Source: DATAGF01 sp963813355 (GTDB lineage: Bacteria > Actinomycetota > Thermoleophilia > Miltoncostaeales > Miltoncostaeaceae). Taken from it: 64,000 nt of DNA. Position numbers and translations under genes: made by a program. The stretch lies in contig CAWEYS010000013.1 in the NCBI GenBank assembly GCA_963813355.1, positions 1 to 64,000 of the forward strand, in the 5' to 3' direction. How positions within the stretch are numbered: the stretch's first letter is position 1; every line of letters begins with the position of its first letter. This document shows, one piece after another, positions 1 to 8,416 of the stretch. The notes under the pieces are model-generated. The model ran no database searches. It saw only the letters and a list, made by a program, of their open reading frames with translations, and was not told where the DNA came from.

Positions 1-1674
1 GTAGGCTCCGGCACCGCCGCGTCGATCCCGGAGGGGCTCCTGCAGGCCGCAGAGCTGATGGTGAGCTGCCTCGAGTCCGAGGGCGTCGAGCGCATCTTCG
101 CCATCCCCGGCGAGGAGACGCTCGAGATCGTCGAGGCCCTGCGGCGGTCGCCGATCGAGATCGTGATCGTGCGCCACGAGCAGGGCGCGGCCTTCATGGC
201 CGACGTCCACGGCCGCCTGACCGGCCGGGCCGGGGTATGCCTCGGCACGCTGGGCCCGGGCGCGACCAACCTCATCACGGGGATCGCCGACGCCTTCCTG
301 GACTACGCGCCGATGGTGGCGATCACGGGCCAGGTGCGCCTGGACCTGGTGCACAAGGAGAGCCACCAGTACGTCAACGTGGTCGACATGCTGCGCCCGG
401 TCACGAAGTGGAACGCGCGCATCGAGCGGCCCGAGACGGTTCCCGAGGTGGTGCGCAAGGCGTTCAAGCTGGCCGAGGCCGAGCGGCCCGGGCCGGCCCA
501 CCTCGAGCTGTCGGAGACCATCGCCGCCGCCGAGCTGCCCTCGTCGGCGCGGCCGCTGGCGAAGAGCCTCCACGGGCCCACCCGCCCCGACCAGGCCGCC
601 GTGCGCGAGGCGGCCGCGATCGTCAGGGCGGCGCGGCGGCCCGTGATCCTCACGGGCAACGGCACGATCCGGGCCCGGGCGGCCGCGGAGCTGAGGGCGC
701 TCTGCGGGCACGCGGGGATCCCGGCCTGCCCGACGTTCATGGGCAAGGGCGCGCTCGACGACCGCTCGCTGCTTTCGCTGCCCGCCGTGGGCGTGCAGGC
801 CCGCGACAGCATGACGGCGGGGCTCGACGAGGCCGACGTGGTCGTCTGCGTGGGCTACGACCTGGTGGAGTTCGCTCCGCAGGCGTGGAACGGCGAGCAG
901 CGCAAGCGGATCGTCCACGTGGACGCCCGCGCGGCCGAGGTCAACGCCGACTACATCCCCGAGGTCGAGCTCGTCGGCGACGTCGGCGAGACGCTACGGC
1001 TGCTGCGCCAGGAGCTCCCGCCCGGGCAGGTGCCGCCCTACGCCACCCGTCTGCGCGTCGCCATCACCACCGAGCTGCGCGCGACGGTCGAGCGGCCCGG
1101 CTTCGTGAGCCCGCAGGCCGCGATCCTCGCGATCCGCGCGGCGATGGCGCCCGGGGACATCCTCATCTCGGACGTGGGCGCCCACAAGCTGTGGCTCGGC
1201 CGGCTGTTCCCCGCCTACGAGCCGAACACGGTGGTCATCAGCAACGGCTTCGCGACCATGGGCATCGGCCTGCCGGGCGCCATCGCCGCGGCCCTCGCCC
1301 AGCCCGAGCGGCGGGCGGTCACGGTCTCGGGGGACGGCGGCTTCCTGATGAACGTCCAGGAGATGGAGACGGCGCGGCGCCTCGGCCTCCCGGTGGTGGT
1401 GGTGGTGTGGGTGGACGGCGCGTACGGGGTGATCGGCTGGAAGCAGGAGCGCCGCTTCGGGCGCACCCACGCCATCGAGTTCGGCAACCCGGGCTGGGCC
1501 GAGCTCGCGTCCTCCTTCGGCTGGAGCCACCGCCACGCGACCGGCGGCGAGGCTCTGCGCGCGGCCCTCGAGGCGGCGCTCGCCGAGGGCGGCCCGGCGC
1601 TCGTCACGGTGCCCATCGACTACCGCCAGAACGTCCGGCTCGCCAGCCTCGGCGAGCCGGCGCTGGGGGCGTAG
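1..1674 (+). CDS. Acetolactate synthase-like ThDP enzyme, 5' end outside window
   Basis: Thiamine-diphosphate enzyme that should condense pyruvate to acetolactate or act on a similar 2-oxo acid. The frame is open from base 1, and the residues before the first ATG (position 58) already fit the family's N-terminus (AAELMVSCLESEGV), so the true start probably lies upstream of the window. Visible: the IPGEE glutamate loop that activates ThDP, a central domain, and the C-terminal ThDP/Mg motif SGDGGFLMN followed by DGAYGVIGW about 25 residues later. The segment FGRTHAIEFGNPGWAELASS is closer to catabolic AlsS-type enzymes than to the FAD-binding anabolic IlvB, which is an inference from the motif only. 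No small subunit lies nearby. Substrate is uncertain; other ThDP decarboxylases are possible. Confidence 0.82.
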   Translation, partial: VGSGTAASIPEGLLQAAELMVSCLESEGVERIFAIPGEETLEIVEALRRSPIEIVIVRHEQGAAFMADVHGRLTGRAGVCLGTLGPGATNLITGIADAFLDYAPMVAITGQVRLDLVHKESHQYVNVVDMLRPVTKWNARIERPETVPEVVRKAFKLAEAERPGPAHLELSETIAAAELPSSARPLAKSLHGPTRPDQAAVREAAAIVRAARRPVILTGNGTIRARAAAELRALCGHAGIPACPTFMGKGALDDRSLLSLPAVGVQARDSMTAGLDEADVVVCVGYDLVEFAPQAWNGEQRKRIVHVDARAAEVNADYIPEVELVGDVGETLRLLRQELPPGQVPPYATRLRVAITTELRATVERPGFVSPQAAILAIRAAMAPGDILISDVGAHKLWLGRLFPAYEPNTVVISNGFATMGIGLPGAIAAALAQPERRAVTVSGDGGFLMNVQEMETARRLGLPVVVVVWVDGAYGVIGWKQERRFGRTHAIEFGNPGWAELASSFGWSHRHATGGEALRAALEAALAEGGPALVTVPIDYRQNVRLASLGEPALGA

Positions 1675-2082
1675 TCACAGGGCCGCCGTCCCGGTGAGCG
1701 AGTCGTCGGCGGCGGCCCGCCAGAGCGAGCTCGCGCGCAGGGCGGCCAGCAGCGAGAGGGCGACGCGGTAGCCGGCCTCCGACTCGTTGCCGCTCACCAG
1801 GATCGCCCCGGCGGGCCGCCGGGCCAGCTCGGCCACGAGGGGGCTGGCCCCCTCGGAGACGACCAGGGCCGGGCGGGCGTCGGCGACGAGTCCGGGCGTC
1901 ATGCCGGCGATCGCCGACTGGTCGCCGCGGACGTCCAGCATGAGTGCGTCGGCGCCCGGGGCGTCCGATCCCGCCGCCGGCTCGGCGGCGCTCACGGTGC
2001 ACCCGAGGCCGGCGACGGCGCGCTCGAGCGCGGCGCGCCCCGACCCCTCGGGCCCGAGAACGTGGATGTGCATCGACTGCAT
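1675..2082 (-). CDS. Small protein with receiver-like pattern, function unknown
   Basis: About 135 residues, convergent with the acetolactate synthase gene and sharing a boundary with its stop. The start is read as MQSMHIHVLGPEG; a second in-frame ATG three codons on is equally possible because no clear ribosome site precedes either. The alternation of hydrophobic strands (ADALMLDVRGD, PALVVSEG, GAILVSGNESEAGYRVALSL) resembles a degenerate CheY-like or Rossmann fold, but the acidic pocket of a working receiver is not evident. Not assigned to a family. Codon use is normal for the window. Confidence 0.5.
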   Translation of the reverse strand: MQSMHIHVLGPEGSGRAALERAVAGLGCTVSAAEPAAGSDAPGADALMLDVRGDQSAIAGMTPGLVADARPALVVSEGASPLVAELARRPAGAILVSGNESEAGYRVALSLLAALRASSLWRAAADDSLTGTAAL

Positions 2083-2192
2083 CGAAAAACCCCATCTTTC
2101 GCGAAGGAGGGTGCGCCGTCGGCCTCGTGGGCGTGCCGGCGCGCGGACGCGACGCCCGGCCCGAGGCGCACCTCGGGCGGGGCAGGGGTTAT

Positions 2193-3143
2193 TCAGCCGG
2201 GTCTTGCGAGGAGGGTCCGGTGGCCGGCGTGGGGCCCGAGCCGGGCGGCGGCGAGCACGCGCTCGCGCAGCCCCGGCCGCGGGGCGACCAGCAGGGCCAG
2301 GATGACGCCCAGCTGCACCAGCAGGAGCAGCGGGGTGCCCGGGAGGGCGCCGCCGCCCGGGATGACGTAGGCGGCGAGGGCGGACAGCAGGCTCGACGCG
2401 CCGGGGAGCGGCCCGGCCGCCTCCGCGAGCGCCTGGAAGGGATCGGGCCCCGGTCGCTCGGCGACGCTGGCCGCGCTCGGCAGCGCGCTGCCGCCGGCGC
2501 CGGCGGGCACGGCCGCGGCCGGCGTGAGGGAGGCCGGGGTGAACTGGGCGTCGGCCCCGGGCGGGAGCGGGACGTCGCGCTCTGCGGCGCCGGCCGGCGC
2601 GCCCGCCGCGGGCGGGGCGCCGGGGTCGCCGAGCGCGCCGGCGTCCAGGGCGGCCGGCGGCGAGCCGGGGCCCCCCGTGACCACGACGGGCGCCGCCCGG
2701 GCCGGCGCGGCCGCGGCCGCGTCGACCACCACCGGCCCCAGCGTGACCTCGGCGGCGCGGGAACGCGGCGGGTCGGGGGTCGGCATCACGGGGGTGGCGG
2801 AGGTGGCGGGCGTCGCGGGCGTCGCGGTCGGCGTCGCCTCCGCGGGGGCCGGGGCGGCGGTCGGAGACTCGGGCGCCGGGGTCGGCTCGGCCGGGGAGGA
2901 GGACGCGGGCGGCTCCGTCGGCGCGGTCCCCGTCTCGTCGGCCGGGGCCGGGGCCTCGGTCGCGACGCTCGGGGCCGCGGCCAGCTCGTTGCTCGCGGCG
3001 GGCGGCTCGGCCGGCGTCTCGGCCATCTGGGCGGAGGCGAGGGCGGGGGCGGCGAGCGCGATGAGGGCTGCGACGACGGCCGCCTGCAGCAGCCGGGCGG
3101 CTGCGTGGGACCTGCGCGTCGGCGTTGCACCGCGAGAGCTCAC
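2193..3143 (-). CDS. Exported Ala/Pro-rich protein with C-terminal membrane segment
   Basis: 316 residues starting with GTG. The N-terminus is basic (PTRRSHAAARLL) followed by a hydrophobic stretch ending in ALASAQ, a classical signal peptide. The next 200 residues are low-complexity Ala/Pro/Thr/Glu, typical of a wall-spanning linker, with repeats of PAPAEATPTATPATPAT type. Near the end LLLLVQLGVILALLVAP is a single membrane helix followed by a basic tail (RPGLRERVLAAARLG), which looks like an anchor. Function unknown; structurally it is a surface-linker protein. The low-complexity region makes homology statements unsafe. Confidence 0.6.
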   Translation of the reverse strand: MSSRGATPTRRSHAAARLLQAAVVAALIALAAPALASAQMAETPAEPPAASNELAAAPSVATEAPAPADETGTAPTEPPASSSPAEPTPAPESPTAAPAPAEATPTATPATPATSATPVMPTPDPPRSRAAEVTLGPVVVDAAAAAPARAAPVVVTGGPGSPPAALDAGALGDPGAPPAAGAPAGAAERDVPLPPGADAQFTPASLTPAAAVPAGAGGSALPSAASVAERPGPDPFQALAEAAGPLPGASSLLSALAAYVIPGGGALPGTPLLLLVQLGVILALLVAPRPGLRERVLAAARLGPHAGHRTLLARPG

Positions 3144-3418
3144 GTGACCTCACCCGGGACGACCCGCACTCCGGACCGGCCGAACCTACAACCCCCCCGG
3201 CCGCGGGGCACCCCCCCGTGTGGCCAGGCTTACGATTCTTACGGATCGATCATGTCCGGCGGGGTGGGGCCGGCGGCGGATCTTGCGGGGGTGGGGCTAA
3301 CCCCAGGGCGGAGACGCCGGGAGCCGTCAGCGCGGGACGCCCGGTGGCCTCATTCCGGCGCCGGGGCCGCGGGACGAGGGTGAGGCGCATCCAGTCCCCG
3401 AGCGAGAAGGGAGCGCCC

Positions 3419-5671
3419 GTGCCCCCGCCCCGATCGTCGATCCTCGAGCGCCACGGCCGCCTCATGGCCCGCGGCAGGTGGATCGTGATCCCCCTGTTCC
3501 TCGTCCTGCTCGTCGGCGCGGTCATGCTGGCCGGCCGCATCGGCGACGTGACGACCGACGAGCAGAGCCTGCCGGGCAGCGAGGCCGTCCGCGGCATCGA
3601 GCTCGTCGAGACCCACTTCTCGGACGGTCGTGAAGCGACCGACATCCAGCCGGTCTTCCGCAACCCCGACCTGACGGTCAACGACCCCGCCTACCGGCAG
3701 GCCGTGACCGGCTCGCTCGAGCGCGCCGCCCAGGTCGTCCCCGGCACCCGGGTCGTCTCGTACTTCTCCACCGGCAGCCGCGACCTCGTGGGCCAGGACG
3801 GCCACATGACGTTCGCGACCCTGTCGGTGCCCCTGCCGGAGCAGCAGGCGATGGACCGCCTCGGCGACATCCGCGCCGCCCTGGGCACGCCCGAGGGCTT
3901 CTCGCCGACGCTGGTCGGCGGCGACGCGGCCGTCTGGCACGACCTCGAGCCGGTCCTCAACGACGACCTGGCGATGGCCGAGACCATCGTGCTCCCGATC
4001 GCGCTGCTGATCCTGCTGATCTTCTTCGGCAGCCTCGTCAGCGCGCTGCTGCCCATCCTGATGGCGGGGGTCGCGATCGTCTTCGCCTTCGCCGGCACGT
4101 ACCTCTTCGGTCAGACGATGGAGATCGCCGACCTGGTGACGAACGTGATCACGCTCGTCGGCATCGCGATCGGCATCGACTACGCGCTGCTGGTGGTCTC
4201 CCGATTCCGCGAGGAGATGCGCGCCGGCGCGGACCGGGTGGAGGCCACCGCCCGCACCATGGCCACGGCCGGCCGCGCGGTGCTTCTGTCCGGCGTGACC
4301 GTGGCCATCGGCCTGGCGGTGCTCGTCGCCCTCCCGATCCCGTTCATGCGCTCGATGGGCATCGGCGGGATGCTCGTGCCGGTCGCGGCGGTCCTCACCG
4401 CGCTGACCGTCCTGCCCGCGGTGCTCTGCGCCCTCGGCCGGCGCGTCAACGCCCTGCGCGTCTACCCGCGCCGCTGGCGCCTGCGCGAGGCGGCCCTCTG
4501 GGGCCCGATCGCGCGCGCGGTCACCGGCTGGGCCATCCCGGTCGCGGCCGTGGCGCTCGTCGCGCTGGTCGCCCTGGCGGGCCAGTCGGCCAACCTGAGC
4601 ATCGACCAGGACGAGCTGGCCGACGCTCCCAACGTGGAGTCGGTCCAGGCCGGCCGCCTCGTGCGCGCCGAGCTGGGCGGCACCCTCAACCCCGACGTCT
4701 ACGTGATCGACACCGGCCGCGCCGGCGGCGCCTACGACCCGGCGACGATCGACCGGCTCGGCGACATCGCCGACGACTTCCGCAGCGAGTACGGCGTCGT
4801 CAGCGGCGTCACGTGGCCGTCAACCCGCGACCCCGAGCGCTTCCAGGCCGCGGCCGAGGGCGGGCTCGTGGACGCCACGGGCCGCTACGCCCTCATGCAG
4901 GTCGCCCCGCGCGGCGACCCGCTGTCGGACTCGGCGCGGCAGCTCAACGACCTGATGCAGGACCGCAAGGCCGACGTCGCGGCCGCCGTCCCCGAGGGGA
5001 GGGTGCTGCTGACGGGCGAGCCCGCCATCCAGAACGAGTTCAACGACGCGCTCTACGGCCCGTTCCCGTGGCTGGTCGTGGGCGTGCTGCTGCTGACCTT
5101 CGTCGCGCTCATGCGCGCGTTCCGCTCCTGGCTGGTGCCGCTCGTGGCGGTGCTGATGTCCGGGCTGTCGCTGCTGGCCACCTACGGGCTGCTGTACCTG
5201 GTGTTCCAGCGGGGCGTCGGCGCGGACCTGCTGGGCCTCGACGGCGAGGTGCGCGGCATCGCCATGTGGGTGCCGGTGATGCTCTTCGCGTTCCTGTTCG
5301 GCATCTCGATGGACTACCAGGTGTTCCTCGTCGAGCGCATGCGCGAGCTGCGCGACGGCGGCGAGCCCAACCGGCGCGCGGTGCGCCTGGGCCTCGCGAG
5401 CACCGGGCGGGTCGTCGCGACGGCCGCGCTGATCATGGTGGTCGCCTTCGGCGGCTTCGCCACCGGCACGGACGTCTCGCTGAAGGAGTTCGGGTTCGGC
5501 CTCGCCGCGGCCGTGGCGATCGACGCGCTGCTCGTGCGCTGCCTGATCGTCCCCGCCATCATGCGGGTGGCCGGCGAGCGCAACTGGACGATGCCGCCGC
5601 GGCTCGCGCGGATCGCCCGGGTGCGCCCGCGCACCACTCCGCCGGCTCGTACGATCGAGGATCCGCGATGA
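3419..5671 (+). CDS. MMPL/RND-family membrane transporter
   Basis: About 750 residues. The GTG at 3419 was chosen because AGAAGGGA lies about 8 bases upstream and the protein then starts with a short cytoplasmic segment before the first helix (WIVIPLFLVLLVGAVMLAG). Two halves, each with a large extracytoplasmic loop and a five to six helix bundle, as in MmpL proteins. The paired motifs GIDYALLVVSRFREEM (near residue 253) and ISMDYQVFLVERMREL (near 630) carry the conserved Asp-Tyr pair of the family proton relay. Members export lipids or hydrophobic compounds; the substrate here is unknown. The stop overlaps the start of the downstream sensor kinase by four bases, suggesting that kinase and regulator control envelope export. 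Confidence 0.9.
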   Translation: MPPPRSSILERHGRLMARGRWIVIPLFLVLLVGAVMLAGRIGDVTTDEQSLPGSEAVRGIELVETHFSDGREATDIQPVFRNPDLTVNDPAYRQAVTGSLERAAQVVPGTRVVSYFSTGSRDLVGQDGHMTFATLSVPLPEQQAMDRLGDIRAALGTPEGFSPTLVGGDAAVWHDLEPVLNDDLAMAETIVLPIALLILLIFFGSLVSALLPILMAGVAIVFAFAGTYLFGQTMEIADLVTNVITLVGIAIGIDYALLVVSRFREEMRAGADRVEATARTMATAGRAVLLSGVTVAIGLAVLVALPIPFMRSMGIGGMLVPVAAVLTALTVLPAVLCALGRRVNALRVYPRRWRLREAALWGPIARAVTGWAIPVAAVALVALVALAGQSANLSIDQDELADAPNVESVQAGRLVRAELGGTLNPDVYVIDTGRAGGAYDPATIDRLGDIADDFRSEYGVVSGVTWPSTRDPERFQAAAEGGLVDATGRYALMQVAPRGDPLSDSARQLNDLMQDRKADVAAAVPEGRVLLTGEPAIQNEFNDALYGPFPWLVVGVLLLTFVALMRAFRSWLVPLVAVLMSGLSLLATYGLLYLVFQRGVGADLLGLDGEVRGIAMWVPVMLFAFLFGISMDYQVFLVERMRELRDGGEPNRRAVRLGLASTGRVVATAALIMVVAFGGFATGTDVSLKEFGFGLAAAVAIDALLVRCLIVPAIMRVAGERNWTMPPRLARIARVRPRTTPPARTIEDPR

Positions 5672-7344
5672 GCACCTTCCACCGCTACGTGGCCGCGCCC
5701 CTCCTGGAGGGGCGCGCGCTGCGCTCGCTCGCCTTCCTCGTCATCGGCATCCCCCTGGGGATCGCCTGGTTCGTCCTGCTCGTCACCGGGTGGTCGCTCG
5801 GCCTCGGGCTGCTGATCACGCTGCTCGGCATCCCGGTGCTCCTGGCGCTCGGCGTCGCCGTGCGCGGCGCCGCGGCCCTCGAGCGGCGCCTCGCCGACGG
5901 GCTGCTCGACACCCGCCTGGCGGGGTCGGCGCGGCCGGTCTGGACCGGCGGCCCGCTCCGGAGCCTCTGGTGCTGGCTGACGGACCCGGCGTGGTGGCGC
6001 GAGCAGGCCTACCTCCTGCTGCGGTTCGTCGTCGGGCTGCCGCTCGGCATCCTCGCCCTCGCCGTGATCGCCCAGGGCCTGCAGGCGCTCACGCTCCCCT
6101 TCTACTACTACGCGACCGACGACCAGCTCTACGGCGCCTGGGACGTCAACACCTTCGGCGAGGCGATCCTGCTCGTGCCGGCCGGCGCCCTCCTGCTGAT
6201 CCTCTCGGTCCCGCTCGTCACGGCGCTGGGCGCGCTGAGCGGCGCTCTTGCGCGCGGGGTGCTGGGGACCGGGGAGCCGCGCTCCGAGCGCCCGCCGCTG
6301 CGCCCGGCCGGCGGCCCGGCCCTGCGCCCGAGCCGGCCGGCCAGGCGGGCGCTCAAGATCCACGCGGCGGTCTCCGCCTCGATCGTCCTGGTGCTGATCG
6401 TCATCTGGGCGGCGACGACCCCGGGCGGGTACTTCTGGCCGGTCTGGCCGTTCCTGGTCCTCGGGCTCGCGCTGGGGATCCACGCGGCCTGGGTGCTCGC
6501 CCCCGCGCTGCTGCCCGACGCCGGCCCGCGCGGGGTCGCCCTCGCCCGCCACGGCGGCGTCCTGGCGATGGTCACGCTGTTCCTGACGCTCATCTGGGCC
6601 GTCACCACGCCCGGCGACTACTTCTGGCCGATCTGGACGTTCACCGCCCTGGCGAGCGCGTTCGGGATCCACGCGGGGATCCAGGCGAGCGTCGGCCGCC
6701 GGCGCGAGGCCGAGGCGACCGAGCGGATCGAGGTCCTCCAGGAGACCCGCGCGGGGGCGGTCAACGCCCAGGCGGCCGAGCTGCGGCGCATCGAGCGCGA
6801 CCTGCACGACGGCGCCCAGGCGCGCCTGGTCGCGCTGGCGATGGACCTCGGCCTGGCCAAGGAGAAGGTCGAGGACGCGGAGGTGCGGGAGCAGGTGACC
6901 CGCGCCCACGAGGAGGCCAAGCGCGCGATCGTCGAGCTGCGCGACCTGGCGCGGGGCATCCACCCGGCGGTCCTGACCGACCGGGGCCTCGAGGCCGCGC
7001 TCGGGTCGCTCGCCGGCGCGAGCCGGCTGCCGGTCGAGCTCCACGTCAACGCCGAGGGGCGCCTCGACCCGGCGCTCGAGGCCGCCGCGTACTTCACGGT
7101 CGCCGAGGCGCTCGCCAACGCCGCCAAGCACAGCGGCGCCACCTCGGTGCGGGTCGACGTCTCCCGCCGCGACGACCTGCTGTCGGTGCGGGTGGCCGAC
7201 GACGGGGTCGGCGGCGCCGATCCCGACGGCGAGGGCATCACCGGCCTGCGCCGGCGCGTGGAGGCCCACGACGGCCGCCTCAGCGTCAACAGCACTCCGG
7301 GGCGCGGCACGATCCTCACGGCGGAGCTGCCATGCGGGTCGTGA
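5668..7344 (+). CDS. NarL-type sensor histidine kinase with multi-helix sensor
   Basis: 558 residues; the ATG overlaps the MMPL stop (ATGA). Residues about 10-200 form a sensor region with two pairs of membrane helices, resembling the putative sensor domain common in actinobacterial kinases. Then two similar two-helix units follow in tandem, each with a near-identical core (TTPGGYFWPVWPF and TTPGDYFWPIWTF), an internal duplication. The phosphoacceptor helix is RRIERDLHDGAQARLVAL (HisKA_3 type) and the ATP domain shows NAAKHSGA and DDGVGGADP. It should phosphorylate the overlapping downstream regulator, although that protein lacks the usual aspartate. Signal unknown, probably at the membrane. 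Confidence 0.9.
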   Translation: MSTFHRYVAAPLLEGRALRSLAFLVIGIPLGIAWFVLLVTGWSLGLGLLITLLGIPVLLALGVAVRGAAALERRLADGLLDTRLAGSARPVWTGGPLRSLWCWLTDPAWWREQAYLLLRFVVGLPLGILALAVIAQGLQALTLPFYYYATDDQLYGAWDVNTFGEAILLVPAGALLLILSVPLVTALGALSGALARGVLGTGEPRSERPPLRPAGGPALRPSRPARRALKIHAAVSASIVLVLIVIWAATTPGGYFWPVWPFLVLGLALGIHAAWVLAPALLPDAGPRGVALARHGGVLAMVTLFLTLIWAVTTPGDYFWPIWTFTALASAFGIHAGIQASVGRRREAEATERIEVLQETRAGAVNAQAAELRRIERDLHDGAQARLVALAMDLGLAKEKVEDAEVREQVTRAHEEAKRAIVELRDLARGIHPAVLTDRGLEAALGSLAGASRLPVELHVNAEGRLDPALEAAAYFTVAEALANAAKHSGATSVRVDVSRRDDLLSVRVADDGVGGADPDGEGITGLRRRVEAHDGRLSVNSTPGRGTILTAELPCGS

Positions 7345-7979
7345 TCGCCGAGGACCTCGCGCTGCTGCGCGACGGCATCGTCCGCCTGCTCCGCGACAGC
7401 GGGATGGAGGTGGTGGCCGCCGTCGAGGACGGCGACGCGCTCGTCGAGGCCGTCGCGCGCGAGCGCCCGGACGTGGCGGTGGTCAACGTCCGCCTGCCCC
7501 CGAGCTTCCGCGACGAGGGCCTGCGGGCGGCGCTCGAGGCCCGCCGCCGCGTGCCGGGGACCGCCGTCCTCGTGGTCTCGCAGTACGTGGAGCAGACCTA
7601 CGCCGTCGAGCTGCTCGCCGACGGGGCGGGCGGCGTCGGCTACCTGCTCAAGGAGCGGATCGCCGACCCGGCCGACTTCGTCGAGGCCGTCCGGCGGGTG
7701 GCCGACGGCGGGACCGCCATGGACCCCGAGGTGGTGGCCCAGCTGGTGGCGCGGCGCGGCAGGGCCTCGACGCTGGGCGACCTCACGCCGCGCGAGCGCG
7801 AGGTCCTCGAGCTCATGGCCGAGGGCCGCTCCAACGCCGCCATCGCCGAGTCCCTGGTGGTCACGGAGGGGGCCGTCGAGAAGCACGTCTCGAACATCTT
7901 CGGCAAGCTGGGCCTGACGTCGTCGGAGGGGGCGCACCGGCGCGTGCTCGCGGTGCTCGCCTTCCTCCGCAGCGGCTGA
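7332..7979 (+). CDS. NarL/LuxR response regulator with Asp-to-Asn at phosphosite
   Basis: 215 residues, start ATG inside the kinase gene (13-base overlap). Receiver domain residues 1-120 with the acidic pair E7/D8 and the lysine near 105 (GYLLKER). The position that normally carries the phospho-accepting aspartate (VVDVRxPP in relatives) is asparagine 52, codon AAC at 7485-7487. C-terminal LuxR helix-turn-helix is well conserved: LTPREREVLELMAEGRSNAAIAESL and VEKHVSNIFGKLGL. Either the protein works without phosphorylation or the base is an error. Probably regulates the MMPL-kinase row. Confidence 0.9.
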   Translation: MRVVIAEDLALLRDGIVRLLRDSGMEVVAAVEDGDALVEAVARERPDVAVVNVRLPPSFRDEGLRAALEARRRVPGTAVLVVSQYVEQTYAVELLADGAGGVGYLLKERIADPADFVEAVRRVADGGTAMDPEVVAQLVARRGRASTLGDLTPREREVLELMAEGRSNAAIAESLVVTEGAVEKHVSNIFGKLGLTSSEGAHRRVLAVLAFLRSG

Positions 7980-8013
7980 CGGCCGGCCACATCGCCAACC
8001 GGAGGAGAGCGCC

Positions 8014-8322
8014 ATGCCATCGATCCCGACGACCCTCCCGCGACTGAGGGCCACCCTGCCCGACGAGGTGCAGCTGCAGACCGTCTCCGTCGGGGCCGGT
8101 TCCACCGGCGCGCTGGCGGTGGGCGCGCTGGCGGTGGGGGCCCTCGCCGTCGGGGCATTCGCGGTCGGCGCGATGGCCATCGGCCGCCTGGCGATCAAGC
8201 GGCTCGCGATCCGGCGCGCGTCGATCGGCGCCCTGTCGGTGGGCGAGCTGGAGGTCGGCACCCTCCGGGTGCGCGAGCTCCTCGTCGAGCAGGACGACGC
8301 GGCCGGGCCGGGATCGGCCTGA
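8014..8322 (+). CDS. Small protein of 12 tandem pentapeptide-like repeats
   Basis: 102 residues with a good ribosome site (GGAGGAGA) 5 bases before the ATG, 34 bases after the regulator stop, so likely the last gene of the same row. Residues about 35-95 are twelve consecutive five-residue units of the form x-x-[LFM]-x-[VI]: GALAV three times, GAFAV, GAMAI, GRLAI, KRLAI, RRASI, GALSV, GELEV, GTLRV, RELLV. Spacing is exactly five with no breaks, as in pentapeptide-repeat right-handed beta-helices, but the usual A(D/N)LxX is replaced by a more hydrophobic pattern. No signal peptide. Role unknown; a rigid scaffold or membrane-surface rod is an inference. Confidence 0.7.
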   Translation: MPSIPTTLPRLRATLPDEVQLQTVSVGAGSTGALAVGALAVGALAVGAFAVGAMAIGRLAIKRLAIRRASIGALSVGELEVGTLRVRELLVEQDDAAGPGSA

Positions 8323-8365
8323 CGCACCCCCGCCGCCGTCGCCGTGGCAGGTGCCGCTCGAAGGA

Positions 8366-8400
8366 CCGGCCATCTCGCCGGCGTGCGGCGAGATGGCCGG
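8366..8400. terminator. Perfect 15-bp hairpin between convergent genes
   Basis: CCGGCCATCTCGCCG at 8366-8380 and its exact reverse complement at 8386-8400 enclose the loop GCGTG. It sits in the 95-base gap between the repeat protein (plus) and the RTX-like gene (minus), so it can stop transcription from both sides. There is no T-run, as is usual in GC-rich actinobacteria. Confidence 0.8.
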
Positions 8401-8416
8401 GGACCCTCCGCGCGCG

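Noticed and set aside
2786..3147. Plus-strand Ala/Gly and Pro/Arg-rich ORFs opposite the exported linker protein
   Set aside because: Low-complexity shadows of the minus-strand gene, which has a proper signal peptide and anchor.
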